Assembly: GCF_040712315.1 (NCBI RefSeq)
Contig: NC_134013.1
Coordinates: 32,585,001 to 32,649,000, forward strand
DNA from: Castanea sativa
Taxonomy: Eukaryota > Streptophyta > Magnoliopsida > Fagales > Fagaceae
Reading direction: 5' to 3'
DNA: 64,000 bases
The stretch's first letter is position 1. Every line of letters begins with the position of its first letter. The notes under the pieces were generated by a model. That model did not search any database and was not told the origin of the DNA. It saw only the letters and a program-made list of their open reading frames with translations. Of this stretch, positions 23,042 through 35,200 are shown in pieces. Made by a program: the position numbers and the translations under genes.

Positions 23042-23353
23042 AGCTGAGTTTGGATTCAGCTTATTTGTGGCCACGTTTTGAGTTTTGCGTTTTGTAGCTT
23101 TTTTTTTTTTCAACGTGCATGAACAGTAACCGGTACTGTTCATGCACGTTATTTCACTGTGCGGGAGACCAATTTCACTGTTTATGCACTGTAGCTGCAC
23201 TGTTTACGCACTGTTTATGGGACCCACAAGCACTTTATTCAAAAAAAAATATTAAAAATGGGTCCCACAATACTATTCACACATTTAAAAATTATTTTGC
23301 TACAGTATTTTCAGTTTTCAGTTTTCAGCAATAAGCTCTATCCAAACGGACCC
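23042..23353. mobile_element. Tourist-like MITE, copy 2
   Basis: Ends AGCTGAGTTTGG and CCAAACGGACCC, flanked by TAA at 23039-23041 and 23354-23356. It shares GGGTCCCAC, TACTATTCACACATTT, three TTTTCAG repeats and ATAAGCTCTATCC with copies 1 and 3. It has a perfect 17-bp inverted repeat inside (23112-23128 with 23134-23150). Confidence 0.85.
23112..23150. repeat. Perfect 17-bp-arm hairpin inside MITE copy 2
   Basis: Arms AACGTGCATGAACAGTA and its exact complement are separated by five bases. Copies 1 and 3 hold shorter perfect hairpins at the same place, all containing TGAACAGT. Confidence 0.9.
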
Positions 23354-23356
23354 TAA

Positions 23357-25016
23357 GTCAGCAACCCGTGAATTAGAGAAAATTTCCAGCAGGATTCTTA
23401 AGGCATAACTCATAAGTCATAAGCATTGAATTGGTTTTGGACACAATGATGGGAGCATAGTGAACTGGGGGTTTTTGGTTCAGCTGAAAACAAGGTGTAT
23501 TTTTTATTTCCAAGTTTAGGAAGACTTAAGGGGCCTAGATTTCTCTTTTAAGGTGGCGTGACTATCTACTAAAATTTGTTGAGATCATTATATTAAATAA
23601 ATAAATAAAGACATTATTAAACACAAACCTTTTTTTTTTAGAATAAAGAAAGTTGACACTAAGAAAAATTAACCAAACACAAACTTTGTTGAGGTTAGAA
23701 ATACACATGTGAGTGAAGTCTCATATTAAATAAGAATAAAAAAAAAAAAGTGATTAATAACTTAGTATAATATAGTTGGGCATAAACCCATAGACTTAAG
23801 TCTTTTGGATCAAGTGACATACTACATCTTATAGTAACTATTCAAAGATTTATCTTTTCACTATTAAAAAATAAAAACCTACTCAAAGTGTCTCCCCAAC
23901 AGTTGAGATTATAATAAGTTTTATAGACATTTTAATCGATCTTTAGATTCAAGGTTTTCCAAATGAATTCTAGGGGGTCATGATTTTTTTAAAAGGTTTT
24001 CTATAGTGGTAGTCATGGCTTCTTCCAAATTTCGGTATTGCACATGATCCAGTAGCATTTAATGGCCAAATAGCATCTAATCCATTTGCAAATAAATTTT
24101 TTTTTGGTTTTTTTTTTTAACTTTTTGCTAGCCATTTGATGCTAATTCCCATGATTTGGATTTTGGAGTAAGGGGAGCATAAAAAAAAAATGAAAAAATG
24201 ATTTCGGAGTCACAATCAATTTGGTCATTATTATTTTTAATTTGTAATCAATTTGGTTTCTGCAGTTAACTCACTAACGGAAAATATTTACGTGACAAAC
24301 AGAATACACTTTAAAGTTGTGAAACTCAGACCAAACTGTATAGTCCAAATGGGTTAATTGAAAACCGGCCACCAAAACGGTTCTTTTAACCTCAAAAACA
24401 AAAGTATATGAAAAATTCAGTGAATCGTGCGAACTGCGGTTGAACTTCAAGAGTTTGAAAATCGTGGACGGTTGTCATGGTTTTCAGTTGATTCAAAGCC
24501 TTTTTTTTTTTTTGGGTACTTACAGGCTCAGCCATTATTGAAGCTTCAAACTCAGACATTGAGATCGCACCACTATTTGTTCTTATTCTTCTCCTCAGTC
24601 TCACTCGCCCTCTCTCTCACTGTGTTTTTGCCGACTGCTATTTTTGCATTTTCTCTTTCTTTGCGTTTTTTTGTTTTTGTTTATGCAAGTTTCTCCCTCT
24701 CTACGTTTTTCCTTTGCACTCTAGAGTCTCTGGTCTCTTTGAAGATGATTGACAACTTGCTCTCAGTCAACCACTCTTTTTTAAATTTTATTGGGCTTTG
24801 TTCCTTATTTAATTAAATTTGTAAAGCTTTATGCCTTTATCCAGCCACTCCTCTAGCTTTTGTTTATTTATTTATTTTAAAAATTTTCATAAATAGTTGA
24901 ATATTCAAATGGGCTTGGGCATAAATCAATTTGTTGGATAGTCAAATGGGCTTGAGCATAACTTGAGATAATTTAGACATAGAATTTGGTTGGGATTACT
25001 TATTTTATTGAAATTG
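23357..25016. other. Intergenic, nothing recognised
   Basis: AT-rich spacer with several A and T runs. Open frames near 24427-24816 are pyrimidine-biased and look like chance. No conserved domain or repeat end was seen. Confidence 0.5.
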
Positions 25017-26276
25017 AAAACTTTTTGTTAAAAAAACAGTAAATAAAGGTAGCTAAAATAATATAGTGGAACCCATTAATATTACCAAAAAATGCAGTGA
25101 GACCTATAAATAGTAGCAAAAATAAGCTGAATAATAAAATAAGTTGACAAAATTAATTATGTATTTGGATTGGGAGGCTGCGTCCAGCGTCCAGCGTCCA
25201 GCCTTTAGTTTTTTTTTTTTTTTTTCCTTCTCAGCCGCAGTTGTTGACCAAGTCTTCCGTGAACAGTGCATTCGTGCACTGTTCACAGACCCACAAATTT
25301 TACTTTTCAGCCACTTTTTCATTAAAAATGGGTCTCGCGGTACTATTCACACATTTTAAAATTATTTTACTACAGTGTTTTCAGTTTTCAGTTTTCAGCA
25401 ATAAGTTCTATCCAAACGGACCCTAATTATGCCAAACAGACACATAAGCTCTTATAAAAAGATTAAAAGAGTAAAATATTGAGTTTTATCAAACAATATT
25501 TATGTTTGTTTAAGATTTAATATTTTTTATTTGCCTTATGAAAGTTGTGATATAAAAAAGACAATTGAAAATTAGATCTTTATATTTATTTAGACTATTT
25601 TAGTTCATTTTTATACTTATATTAATTTAATATTTTAATTTATATTTTAAATAATTATTAAATTAATATTACGTTATAACGGTTCAACCTCAGTCCAACT
25701 TCAAAAATCTTGGACCTCTTCCTCTTATGGTTCATTGAACGGTTTGGGTTTCAAAACCATGATACACAGTTGGCACGCCTAACGTTATCGTTTTTTGCTA
25801 AAAGGACAGTAAATAAAGGTAGCTGAAATAATATAGTGGGACCCATTAATAGTACCAAAAAGTGTAATGAGACCTATAAATAGTAGCAAAAATAAGCTGA
25901 ATAGTAAAATAAGTTGACAAAATTATGCCAAACAAACACATAAGCTCTTATAAAAAGATTAAAAGAGTAAAATATTGAGTTTTATAAAACAATATTTATG
26001 TTTGTTTAAGATTTAATATTTTTTATTTGCCTTATGAAAGTTGTGATATAAAAAAGACAATTGAAAATTAGATCTTTATATTTATTTAGACTATTTTAGT
26101 TCATTTTTATACTTATATTAATTTAATATTCTAATTTATATTTTAAATTATTATTAAATTAATTATTACGTTATAATGGTTCAACCTCGGTCCAACCTTA
26201 AATACCTTGAACCTCTCCCTCTTATGGTTCATTGAACGGTTTAGGTTTCAAAACCATGATACACAGATGGCGCGCC
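25017..26276 (+). repeat. Tandem duplication of about 490 bp; first copy carries a MITE
   Basis: Copy A (25017-25788) and copy B (25789-26276) share the same order of segments: CAGTAAATAAAGGTAGCT, then TAGCAAAAATAAGCTGAATA, ACATAAGCTCTTATAAAAAG, and CTCTTATGGTTCATTGAACG near the end. Copy A is interrupted at 25157-25423 by MITE copy 3; copy B reads through the equivalent site. Small differences show some age. Confidence 0.85.
25157..25423. mobile_element. Tourist-like MITE, copy 3
   Basis: Left end TTATGTATTTGG (worn) and right end CCAAACGGACCC, flanked by TAA at 25154-25156 and 25424-25426. Absence from the matching site in the tandem copy near 25918 shows that it inserted after, or was absent from, the duplicated unit. 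An internal perfect 12-bp hairpin lies at 25259-25270 with 25275-25286. A GCGTCCA triplet repeat lies near the left end. Confidence 0.85.
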
Positions 26277-28039
26277 GAATGTCGACATGGCTACTAAAAT
26301 AATAATAATAATTTATTTGACATTAAAAAAAATGTTATGTTCACAACATTTTAGCAACAAATCCTAGATAACAGATTGTTAGAGGTTGTTATAGGTGAGG
26401 CAAAAAAACAATTTCAATGTTAGTTTCAAATTAAAATTAATAATAAATAACCACCTATAATTTATTTGTGAGAATGATTTGGACGTAGCACTTCTCTTAA
26501 AAAAAATGCCACCCAACTTTTTAAAAGAATTATAAAAAATACAAATCAGAAAAATAAACTAAAATAATCTTTTTTTTGTACTACTTTTTATTAATTAATT
26601 TTAGCTTTTTTTTAAAGGCGTGATTTTTTTATTTTTTATTTTTTCTGACTTTCTCACTGTTTATACTTTATATAGTTCCTTAATCCTTTCCCAACCGTTA
26701 TAGCCTCCATAATTTTACAAAACCCTAAGAGTGAGAGGAGAGTGAAAAATGCTTAGTGGATTGTTGGCAAAGGAGCCTTTGGATCTCTGTTTCTATCGAA
26801 TTCCAACTGGAATTTCAATTTTCAAGTCAAGTCAAGCCAAGCCAGAGATTATTACATTGAATTGTAAATTCTTACAATATATGATAGATTATTCCTCATA
26901 TGCTATCTAAACTAGGCATTGAATTATTGTACATTATTACAATTTTAGATAGTCTTCTTTTTTTGATTAGTTTACCAGGTAGTGGGCATGAACAAAATTG
27001 TACTTATTCTTGAAGCATTTTCAAGTGTATAATGTAACCCAATTTTGCTATAGCAAGGTTGTGCTTTTTTCTTACGATTTATTTTCTTGTTTGTCTTTCA
27101 TTTTGTGTTGTTGTTTTACATACTTCGCTAGCTAAACCTCTTTTTCGGAAAGCAACAATTCCATCCAATCACTGCATATTGCATGTTCTGACTTGTAATT
27201 TCCTTGTATTAGCAGGGAATTTGTGTCACAATGGAATTTGAAAGTTGAGTTGTAATTTGTAAAAATAGTGGGTGTGCAAGCAAGAAATTAGCCTAAGCTT
27301 GATTGCCTGATTGTAATCACAATTAATTTTTTATTATGGGCTTGATGTAATCTACAATGGGAGATTTGAACAAGAAAAAAAAAATTCTATGCTTGACACA
27401 AATATGCTTTTAACTTTATTCATACAATTTTTTCTGTTACATTTCTCACTTTGTGTTTCACTCTTCTCTTCTTCTTTTTTTAACTATTCATCAAAAAACC
27501 TCTCTTCTCTTTGTTTGTCTTCTTTCCTTTCATATTCCTGTTTCTCCTTCTTCTTCATCCTTATCCTCTGCTTGGCTCTCCTTATTTTCATCTCTAGCAT
27601 GTGTCATAATAGGTGTTGTCCTAGCATGGTTGGACAACCTTCTGTCCTATCAGGATCTTCTTTTCTTAAGGTTATGATGCACAAAGACTTATGGGGCTTT
27701 TTGTTTTAATTTGATAATTAATCTGATGAATTAAATACAATTGTGTCAGGTGGGTTGTTATGGATTTATTAGGAAGATCCTCAGGACATCCATGGATACT
27801 TTGTGCATACCTCGGTGGGATGCCTTTGGTAGCTTAGAATTTTGAATTGGTGTGGATAGTGTAGTCAATAGGCCCTTTCCTCAGATAGTTCAAGTGTTCC
27901 AGTCATGCTTGGACTAAGGATGATGGGTCCTGTTAGGTCGGATTCCGAGGTCCAGGATCTTTGGGGAAATTCTAATGACTTCTTGTTTCACCTTTTACCC
28001 ATGTTCCATGGTATGTGCCTCATATCTCGGAATAATATG
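26277..28039. other. Intergenic, unknown; one possible short transcription unit
   Basis: Mostly AT-rich spacer. A TATA-like TTTATATAG at 26668-26675 precedes an ORF of 53 codons (26749-26910). From 27380 to 27660 the sequence is pyrimidine-rich and its open frames are compositional. The 27700-28039 stretch is less AT-rich and might be transposon-derived, but nothing was identified. Confidence 0.4.
26749..26910 (+). other. Short ORF, 53 aa, unknown
   Basis: Begins MLSGLLAKEPLDLCFY and ends at TAA 26908-26910. A TATA-like box is about 75 bp upstream and ACCCTAAGAGTGAGAGGAGAG resembles a plant 5' leader. I recognise no family. It could be a gene fragment or chance. Confidence 0.15.
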
Positions 28040-28235
28040 TGTAGACACCATGTTTTGTACCCCTTACGACTCGGGCTCTCGTTCTCCAATGATGCCGAAA
28101 TTCTAAGATCCAATGTTGGTTTAGGGCCCAATCAGATTACAAATTGACTTGAAAGATGTTAAAATGAAAAATATAACTTTTTAATGAGCAAAAAATCTAT
28201 TTTTGAAAAAAAAAAAACCAAAAGAAACCCTAGGT

Positions 28236-28296
28236 CTGCGTACGCAGGTATGAACCTACATACGCAAACATGAGCCTGCACCCGCAGGTAGGGTTT
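28236..28296. repeat. GCGTACGCAGGT-type repeats, cluster 1
   Basis: Four variants of a short palindromic unit occur at about 20-bp spacing: CTGCGTACGCAGGT, CTACATACGCAAAC, CTGCACCCGCAGGT. They lie in the 5' half of the Tat/Ogre-type LTR. Confidence 0.7.
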
Positions 28297-28865
28297 TAGA
28301 AGCATAAGTAAGACAAGTTTTCTGCATTAAAGACTAAGGTTTGGAACAAATCTCACATCATCTAGGAGCCGTTCCAAACCTCCATTTTCACAATATAAAT
28401 AGCCATACACGGTACCTTTTCAAAAGACACAGAAATCCCACGGGGAAAATACTAAGATTCACTAGAAATAGTGAATCAAAGAAGGAGTTTTTTACAAAAC
28501 ATTCTCAAGTCATTTTTATTTTATTAAGGCATTTTCTGGCCTTGATCTTCGAATTTAAAGATTACTAATCACATCTTTATTGATTTGTGATAGATTTGAC
28601 TGAGAGGAATGATAAAAAATCAAGCCTAGGAGCTTTTTGCTTTGACGTATTCTTTTAACCTTTTTCTTTCATTTCTGCTTTTAATTCTGTTTTGTTTTGT
28701 TTCTTTACTTGTTTTATGCTTTAATATGTTTATGTAGTCTAGGTTTACATTTTTGTATGTTTTAAAAGCATGTTTGGGTGTTAGATTTATAGTTTTAAGT
28801 TCTGCTTTGTTTTTGTGTTTGCTGTTTTCTAGGTAAGGGTTTTTGAACAACCCTGTGCACATATG

Positions 28866-28950
28866 CTCTATGCATGTGTATGCAGGTCAAATCCTGCATA
28901 CGCAGGTATTTAGCCTGCATATGTAGGCTTCTATATGCGTACGTAGGTCG
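28866..28950. repeat. GCATACGCAGGT-type repeats, cluster 2
   Basis: Related units occur again about 600 bp further on: CTATGCATGTGTATGCAGGT, CTGCATACGCAGGT, CTGCATATGTAGGC and TATGCGTACGTAGGT. Confidence 0.7.
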
Positions 28951-29770
28951 TTGTCCAGAAACCCTAATTTATGTTTTGCTTTGTTTGTTTCACATGTAAT
29001 ACCCTTGCTTTGATCCTCCATGTATCTGTATATAGCTTGAGTCTTTGTTCACATGTTTGTTTGCCTTTCACATGCTTAGATTGGGGTTTGTTTTCATTTC
29101 TTTGTTAAATTTTATGCCATTCATTCACATTTTCATGCACAATGCCATAGGTGCTGAGTTGCTACAAGGTAAGTGAGATAAGTGATGCATTCACGTGAGC
29201 ATGCATATTTGAATATGATTTTGCTTAACAGTAGATTTGAACATGATTGTTTGATGAGTTGTGCTCAATCATATGTTTGCTTGAATCTTTCATGTTTGTG
29301 TTTCTACCTTATTTTGATTGCTGCCTTAAATGATGTAATATGATAGGAAATGCCATGATTAGATGTATGCTAGGGTTTGGGATGCAATGATGTGCCATAA
29401 TTAGATGAATGTTAGGTCGTTTAATATGTATGCTAGATGTATATTAAGGTATGTCATGCTAGATGAATGTTTAGGCTTTGTTTGATTGCCATGATAGATG
29501 TATGGTTAGGAATAACTGATCTCGTGTTGTGTTTTTAAATGTATGCAAGTGTGTATGTGAGTGTAAATGTAATATTGAGTATACCTTTAATAGGGTTAAG
29601 ACATAAGAGATAATGAAGGGAAGCCAACCTTAGGGTTGGGTGGTTTTGAGTGTCTAACACCTTCCTAAGACCGTACCTTAACTCCGAACCCATATCTCTG
29701 GTAATAAGATCAAAAGGTCCTTACTCGAGAGGACGCTATATATATGGTTCCTAGACCATTGCGAAAATTA

Positions 29771-31131
29771 GGTGGCGACTCCCTGTTGTGTCCACAATAT
29801 ATTTTAGGCCCGTTCCAATCCAAGGCCTAATGCTTATTTGGGTTTTAAGTGTTACTTCCCTACAATGGGTATTTTTCTCTCTGTTGCTTTAATATTGGCA
29901 ATTTGGATCTATTGTATTTGTGTTCCAGGTATGATATCTATTTGCATTTTTTTAATCCATTTTTCATTGTGTACTCCTATGAGCAGAGGATTTGTATGGA
30001 AATTTTCTTGTATGGATTTTTCTTGTATGACAGCAAGTACTCCGATAGAAATTTTCTATGAAAACTCATATAGAAACTTAACTTGTCAGACGTCTACCGC
30101 TGGAGGTCTGTCATATTTACTGCTGGACCATTTTTCCTCTTGAGTACTTATCATAATGGACCCACTTTTATATTAACCAACTATGGAAGAATGCATAAAT
30201 TTTACTATGCATATATTGATTTTCCAAACATCTACCGTTGGACATTTCTCTTACTTACCGCTAGACTATTATTTAAGCACTTGTTGTGGTGGGTCATCAT
30301 TTGTGCTAGCTTATCTTTGCAAGAGGTATTTTTGGGGTCTTATTATAATCTTTGTTGGATGCAACCTAGACCTTAAGCAAAATGGGTTTTTCGCACTCCA
30401 CCAATAGCCTTTGGACCATGTTATAAGCCTAAAGTCGAGTCTCGGTCTTGACTCTCCTAACATCATGTGGGCAACGAACGAAAAACACCCCCAACAATGA
30501 TAAGGAATAATCTTCATTAAGTTTACGCAATAATATGAAATATAATCCCATCGATCAAACAAAAAAAAATCAACAATTATATATATATTTCAATGCAATT
30601 ATCTATCAAAATGAAAAGTCTCGCGTTCTTTTATAAGAAATCTTCTATGATTAATTCCATACTATTCCAAAGAATTCTTTTGTTACATATTCCGTACAAA
30701 ATCAAAGAATTCATAAAAAATCATATTCCATTTTGTTACAAAGCCTAGTTTTGATGACATTTGTTATTGAAAATGATCGCTTTGCAGTTATAATTGAAAA
30801 TGAAATAGTGAGAACAAGTATAAGCACTCTATAAGTAAGTTGGTAGTGATTTGATTTTCTAGTGCTCACCAGCCATTTATATGATTTAGAATTTAATTGG
30901 ATTTAAACTTTTTGGTTTATGCACCCAATAATTCACTTGTTACAAAAATTAAAAAATTAGATGGACACGTCATGAAAAATTGGACTCCAATTTAGAATCT
31001 AATTGGATTTGGAGTCTTCGATTTTTACACTCAATAATTCACTTGGCACAAAAATTAAAAATTAGATGGGGCATGTGACTCAAAATTGAGAATTTAGTTG
31101 AAATTTATTTGAATTTTCTCTGAGTTTTGGC

Positions 31132-31135
<4 letters not shown>
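29771..31135. other. Intergenic, possible retroelement remnant
   Basis: After the LTR the sequence loses any resemblance to Gypsy coding DNA. A diverged tandem repeat lies at 30086-30290. The text near 30340-30510 (AAGCCTAAAGTCGAGTCTCG) could be LTR-like, but no ends were found. A segment starting TAGAATTTAATTGGATTT at 30886 recurs at about 30994, giving a diverged 110-bp direct repeat. Confidence 0.4.
30086..30290 (+). repeat. Diverged tandem repeat, offset about 145 bp
   Basis: GTCTACCGCTGGAGGTCT, TTTACTGCTGGACCAT and GAGTACTTATCATAATGGACC in the first unit correspond to CATCTACCGTTGGACATTTC, CTTACCGCTAGACTAT and AGCACTTGTTGTGGTGGGTC in the second. Confidence 0.6.

Positions 31136-31183
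<48 letters not shown>
31136..31183 (+). repeat. (AT)n microsatellite, about 24 units
   Basis: An uninterrupted alternating AT run about 1.1 kb upstream of SEC5. Confidence 0.95.
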
Positions 31184-31184
<1 letters not shown>

Positions 31185-32145
31185 CATGATTCCACTTTTT
31201 AGACTAGATTTGTATGTGGTTTAGAAATACCTCTAGACCCTAAGTTTTGCAGGAATAAAACTTGGGGACAATTTGGTAAAATATATCCCAACTCCACTTA
31301 AAATGCCTACAAAATAGAACACTCTCCTACTAATCCATGTCTTCAAAACAAACTTTTCCACAAAAAAAAAAAAAAAACTTCTTAGTCCACTTTGTATTTT
31401 TCCTTCAAGACCACGTTCTAACTTTTTTTATTTTTTAACTTTATCAAGACTCACCGGTTTCTTTTATTTAATATTTGAGTTTTGTCATAATTTAAAAATT
31501 GAGATAAATAAAAAATTATGATACTAGACAAAAAAAAAAGAAAAGGCCTCATCACATGTGCAAACCGTAAAGAGCGTATGATGAGGCTAATATATATACA
31601 CACATACACACTTATTACAATTGTTTCTAAATAAAAAACATATTTAAAATAAAAATTAACATAAAATTTTAAATTGATAATTATTAATTGAAAAGGAGCT
31701 TTAACAAAAATTTAACTAGTATATAATCTACTAACTTTCATGTTAATAAGCATTAGAATATTGTATAAAAATTTAGAATTAGTAATTAAACATACAAAAA
31801 CACTCAATCTCCTTATTTTTTTTTTAAAAAACAAAAAATTTCCTCATTTGAATTATCTTCTTAAGCTCAAATGATAGAAGAATACTTTATTCACAACATT
31901 TTCATAATAAATTATAAATATTAAGTTACTATTGATTTTAATTTGAATTTACAATTTAAATTAATTGTTTTTACCTGCCTATAACCATCAATAACATCAT
32001 ACCACTGTCAAGATATAATTTCACCGAATTATATCGAACGGAAAAGGAAATGTCTTAACATTGAAATGTAATGGAAAGATTACTCTCCTTCGTTGAATTG
32101 TCCATCATTTGAGAGACCCATATATTGAGCCAAAGCTACATCTGC
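31184..32145. other. SEC5 upstream region
   Basis: AT-rich. Around 31890-31995 the segments TTCACAACATTTTCATAATA and CCATCAATAACATCATACCA look like a worn MITE. No other gene is evident. Confidence 0.45.
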
Positions 32146-32191
32146 TTTATATTTTTGAAATTGATCTCTCGATCTGGTATAATTTAACCCC

Positions 32192-32223
<32 letters not shown>

Positions 32224-32257
32224 AAGCAAAATCCCAAAAAGAAAGAAAGAAAGAAAA
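32146..32257 (+). promoter_or_regulatory. SEC5 core promoter and 5' leader (candidate)
   Basis: TTTATATTT at 32146-32154 is a possible TATA box. It is followed by a (CT)n tract of 13 units at 32192-32217 and a GAAA repeat directly before the ATG. No transcript data were available. Confidence 0.35.
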
Positions 32258-35200
32258 ATGTCGAGCGATAGCGATGATCTCGACGAGGACGAGCTTCTCC
32301 AGATGGCTTTGAAGGAGCAAGCGCAACGAGATCTCGATTACACCAACACCAATAGCAGCAGCAACAACAACAACAACAACAAGAAGCCAAGGAAGCCGGT
32401 GGTGAATTACGTGCAGCCTCCGCCGCAACCACCGCCGAAGAAGCCGATGGCGGCGAATGCTAATTCTAGGGCGGGGGCGGCGCGGAGACCAGTGGTGGAG
32501 GAGGACGATGATTCTGAAGTGGAGATGCTTAGTATATCTAGCGGCGACGATGACTCCTCCACTAAAGATCAGCATCCTCATCGCGGATCGGGAGTCGGCG
32601 GTCGCGGCTCCCTGGCTCGGTCCAGGGATGACGATGTCGCTGCCGTCACCTGGGACGGCGACGAGCCTTCTTTCTGGAAACACGTTGACGAGGCCGAGGT
32701 GAGTCTCTCTAATTGATGTGCTTTTGTATGAATTTTCTACTGAGATTGAGATAAAGAGTAAGGGATTGGTGTCAAATTCGAAGAAAATAAGCCTTGATAA
32801 GTTCATTTCTACTAGTATTAGCTGTCGAATTATCAAACTTGTTACTTGAATGGACTAAATGTGGCTTAGATTAGTTCAATAATCTGAAAATTGACTAGGA
32901 AATCGTTTTATTGCAGTACTTTTAGCATGATTTGAATTGAATTATAAATTCTGTCGATAAGTAAATATGTATTATATTGAGGAAAGACTACTTCGTGTAC
33001 ATGGATTAACACAAAGTAGCCTAAAGAATTACCACAGTTTATGTACAGAAGGATATTGATTCGAAAATCTCAGCACACCGAGGCCTTTTTTTCCCCCCTG
33101 CGGTGCTGCTTGTGTACCGCCTGTGTACTTGGGCAGTGTATTTCTTTTTTGATTTTCAATTTATTTATGTACTTTAAAAATAAAAAATAAAAATTGTGGC
33201 CTTGATTTTGCTTATCCTCAAATGTGTGATGAATATGTTCAAGGTTCAAATCCCCTCTCCCCTATTGTAACTATCAAATTACAAAAAAAAAAAAAAGGTT
33301 CCTGCCATAATGTCTACATCAAACATAACGGAACAATGTTCCAAATATTTGGAGAATGCTTGCCTACCCAATTGCGCCAACCAAACATGAGGTTAGTGAC
33401 CTTTTCTAGCAGCACCCACTGAAACCCAAAAGATTGAAAGCAAAGCTCTACAATTCAAATGCAACGCTATAGTGAAGTAAACACCAACTTACTAGCATGT
33501 ATACTCTCTAAATGAGGTTATCACACGTAAGAATCTTACCCAAAGCAATTTATCCACAAAAAAAGAAAAGGAAGAAGCTTCTCCCAAGTTGGCGTTCATA
33601 CAAAGAAAGATTCCCTCCTCAGGGCCTTAACATGTCAAATACTCTTCCAAGGAAAACCATAGCTCAAAGACCCCATAAGGCATCATAAAAGGACATAAAA
33701 ATCCCGTTCATTTTCAATCTCCATCTCAACCTATCACTACCCTGACCTAAGAGGGATAATAGAATAAAGAAGATTGAAGAAAGGGGTGACGACCTCTATC
33801 ATCCTATCATTAAAGTCCTGCATGAAACTTACATCCCAACTCCTTTGTTCCCTGTCATGCTGTCTCCCCCACATGGATCTGCTGAAGCATCTCTAGCCAA
33901 GGAACAATCATACAAATCAAGATAGACCATCCTCGACAACTGTTCTCCACACCACCTGTCATGCCCTCACCTACCTCAAAGTGTATATACTACCATTGAA
34001 TTATAATTGCCATTTGCCTTGAAGAATTTATAATTTAAGGTTGAACGGATAAGAAGTTGCCATCTACCTTGAAACATCCGAGTGACTTGGTGCAAAACCA
34101 TCAACGTCTTGAGCAATTTTACCATTATTTATCCATTTATTATATTCATATACTACTTTTTATAATGGACTTGTCATCCCATTTCTTTAATTAAGATTGA
34201 GCTGGTGCTGGACGTTGTTGAATTTCCAGAAATACCTTGTACCATGTCCTATGCAATCCAAACACAAGCCTTTGTGTACTCTCACTTAAACATTTTCAAA
34301 ACTGGCCGAAGCAAATTTGTCAAACCTCACTTAAACATTGTCATACATGGCCAGTTTGACCCTAAAATCAGGTTTGGTTTGTGAAATATTTTCAGATTTC
34401 ATGGAATATGGTTGGGATTCTAAATCGTTCCTACATTTGGTTGCAAAAGCTCTTGGGAGCCTAAATGCCCGCGGGCATCCAAATGTTCACAAAGAAATAT
34501 AGTCAAGCATCCATTTTTTTTTTCCACAAAACCTTAGTTTTGTGGGATTGTAGATTTAAATGAAAAAGAAGAAGTAGAAGAAGAAGAAGAAATGGCATAT
34601 GCATTACCATGAGTAAGGAAAGTAGATTTTTCAGTTAAATTACTATGGTACTCTCATTTGATATTTTAAAGGCATTGCCTCTCCCCTAAAAATATGTTTG
34701 AAAAAGACTACATTGACTTCATGTCTTCTTAATGGGAGAGTTAATCATAAGTTTTATTTATCACAATTGCTGTATTTTTTAGACAAATGAGTAATAGGTT
34801 ATTTAAAGAAAATTTCCTTTTGTCAATATGAGATGTTCTTGGCTTATTTTTGGAAAATAAATAATTCCTACAAGATTCCCAAGAATAAACCAAGTTTGGC
34901 AATAACAGATATAGGAATTTTGTTAAATTCCTAATTTACATTCTCAAACATTCATATATTTAGACATCACATTGTCGTGGCTAGTTTTGAGATTAAGGCT
35001 TGGTTGTTGTCATTGAACATTCTCGAGGTTCTAGATGAGGGGGTCATATTGGATATCTTGAACCAAACACCATGTTATTGTTTTCAATGTTACTTGAGTC
35101 TTTGTTATTTTATTGCTTATTTTGATGTCTGCAACGTGCAACTCCCTGTACCCCCCACCCCCCGAAAAAAAGAAAAAGAAAAAAATGGAATCTATCATTA

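Larger units (their letters stand above)
28040..29770 (+). mobile_element. Tat/Ogre-type Gypsy LTR
   Basis: Starts TGTAGACACCATGTTTTGTA and ends just before GTGGCGACTCCC, the tRNA-Arg-type primer-binding region of Tat/Ogre elements. Near the 3' end it has GGGTGGTTTTGAGTGTCTAA and CACCTTCCTAAGACCGTACC, typical of this clade's LTRs. Inside are repeats of AGATGTATGCTAGG type (29360-29510) and two clusters of TGCATACGCAGG repeats. No internal coding region follows, so this is a solo or truncated LTR. The 3' boundary is approximate. Confidence 0.65.

Noticed and set aside
24427..24816. 129-codon plus-strand ORF
   Set aside because: Pyrimidine-biased, starts from a doubtful codon, no domain or promoter context.
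27389..27709. Hydrophobic plus-strand ORFs
   Set aside because: They read a pyrimidine-rich tract in two frames; composition explains them.
33190..33297. A second SINE
   Set aside because: Only a box-B-like sequence and an A run are present; no box A and no target duplication, so it is mentioned only as a possibility within intron 1.
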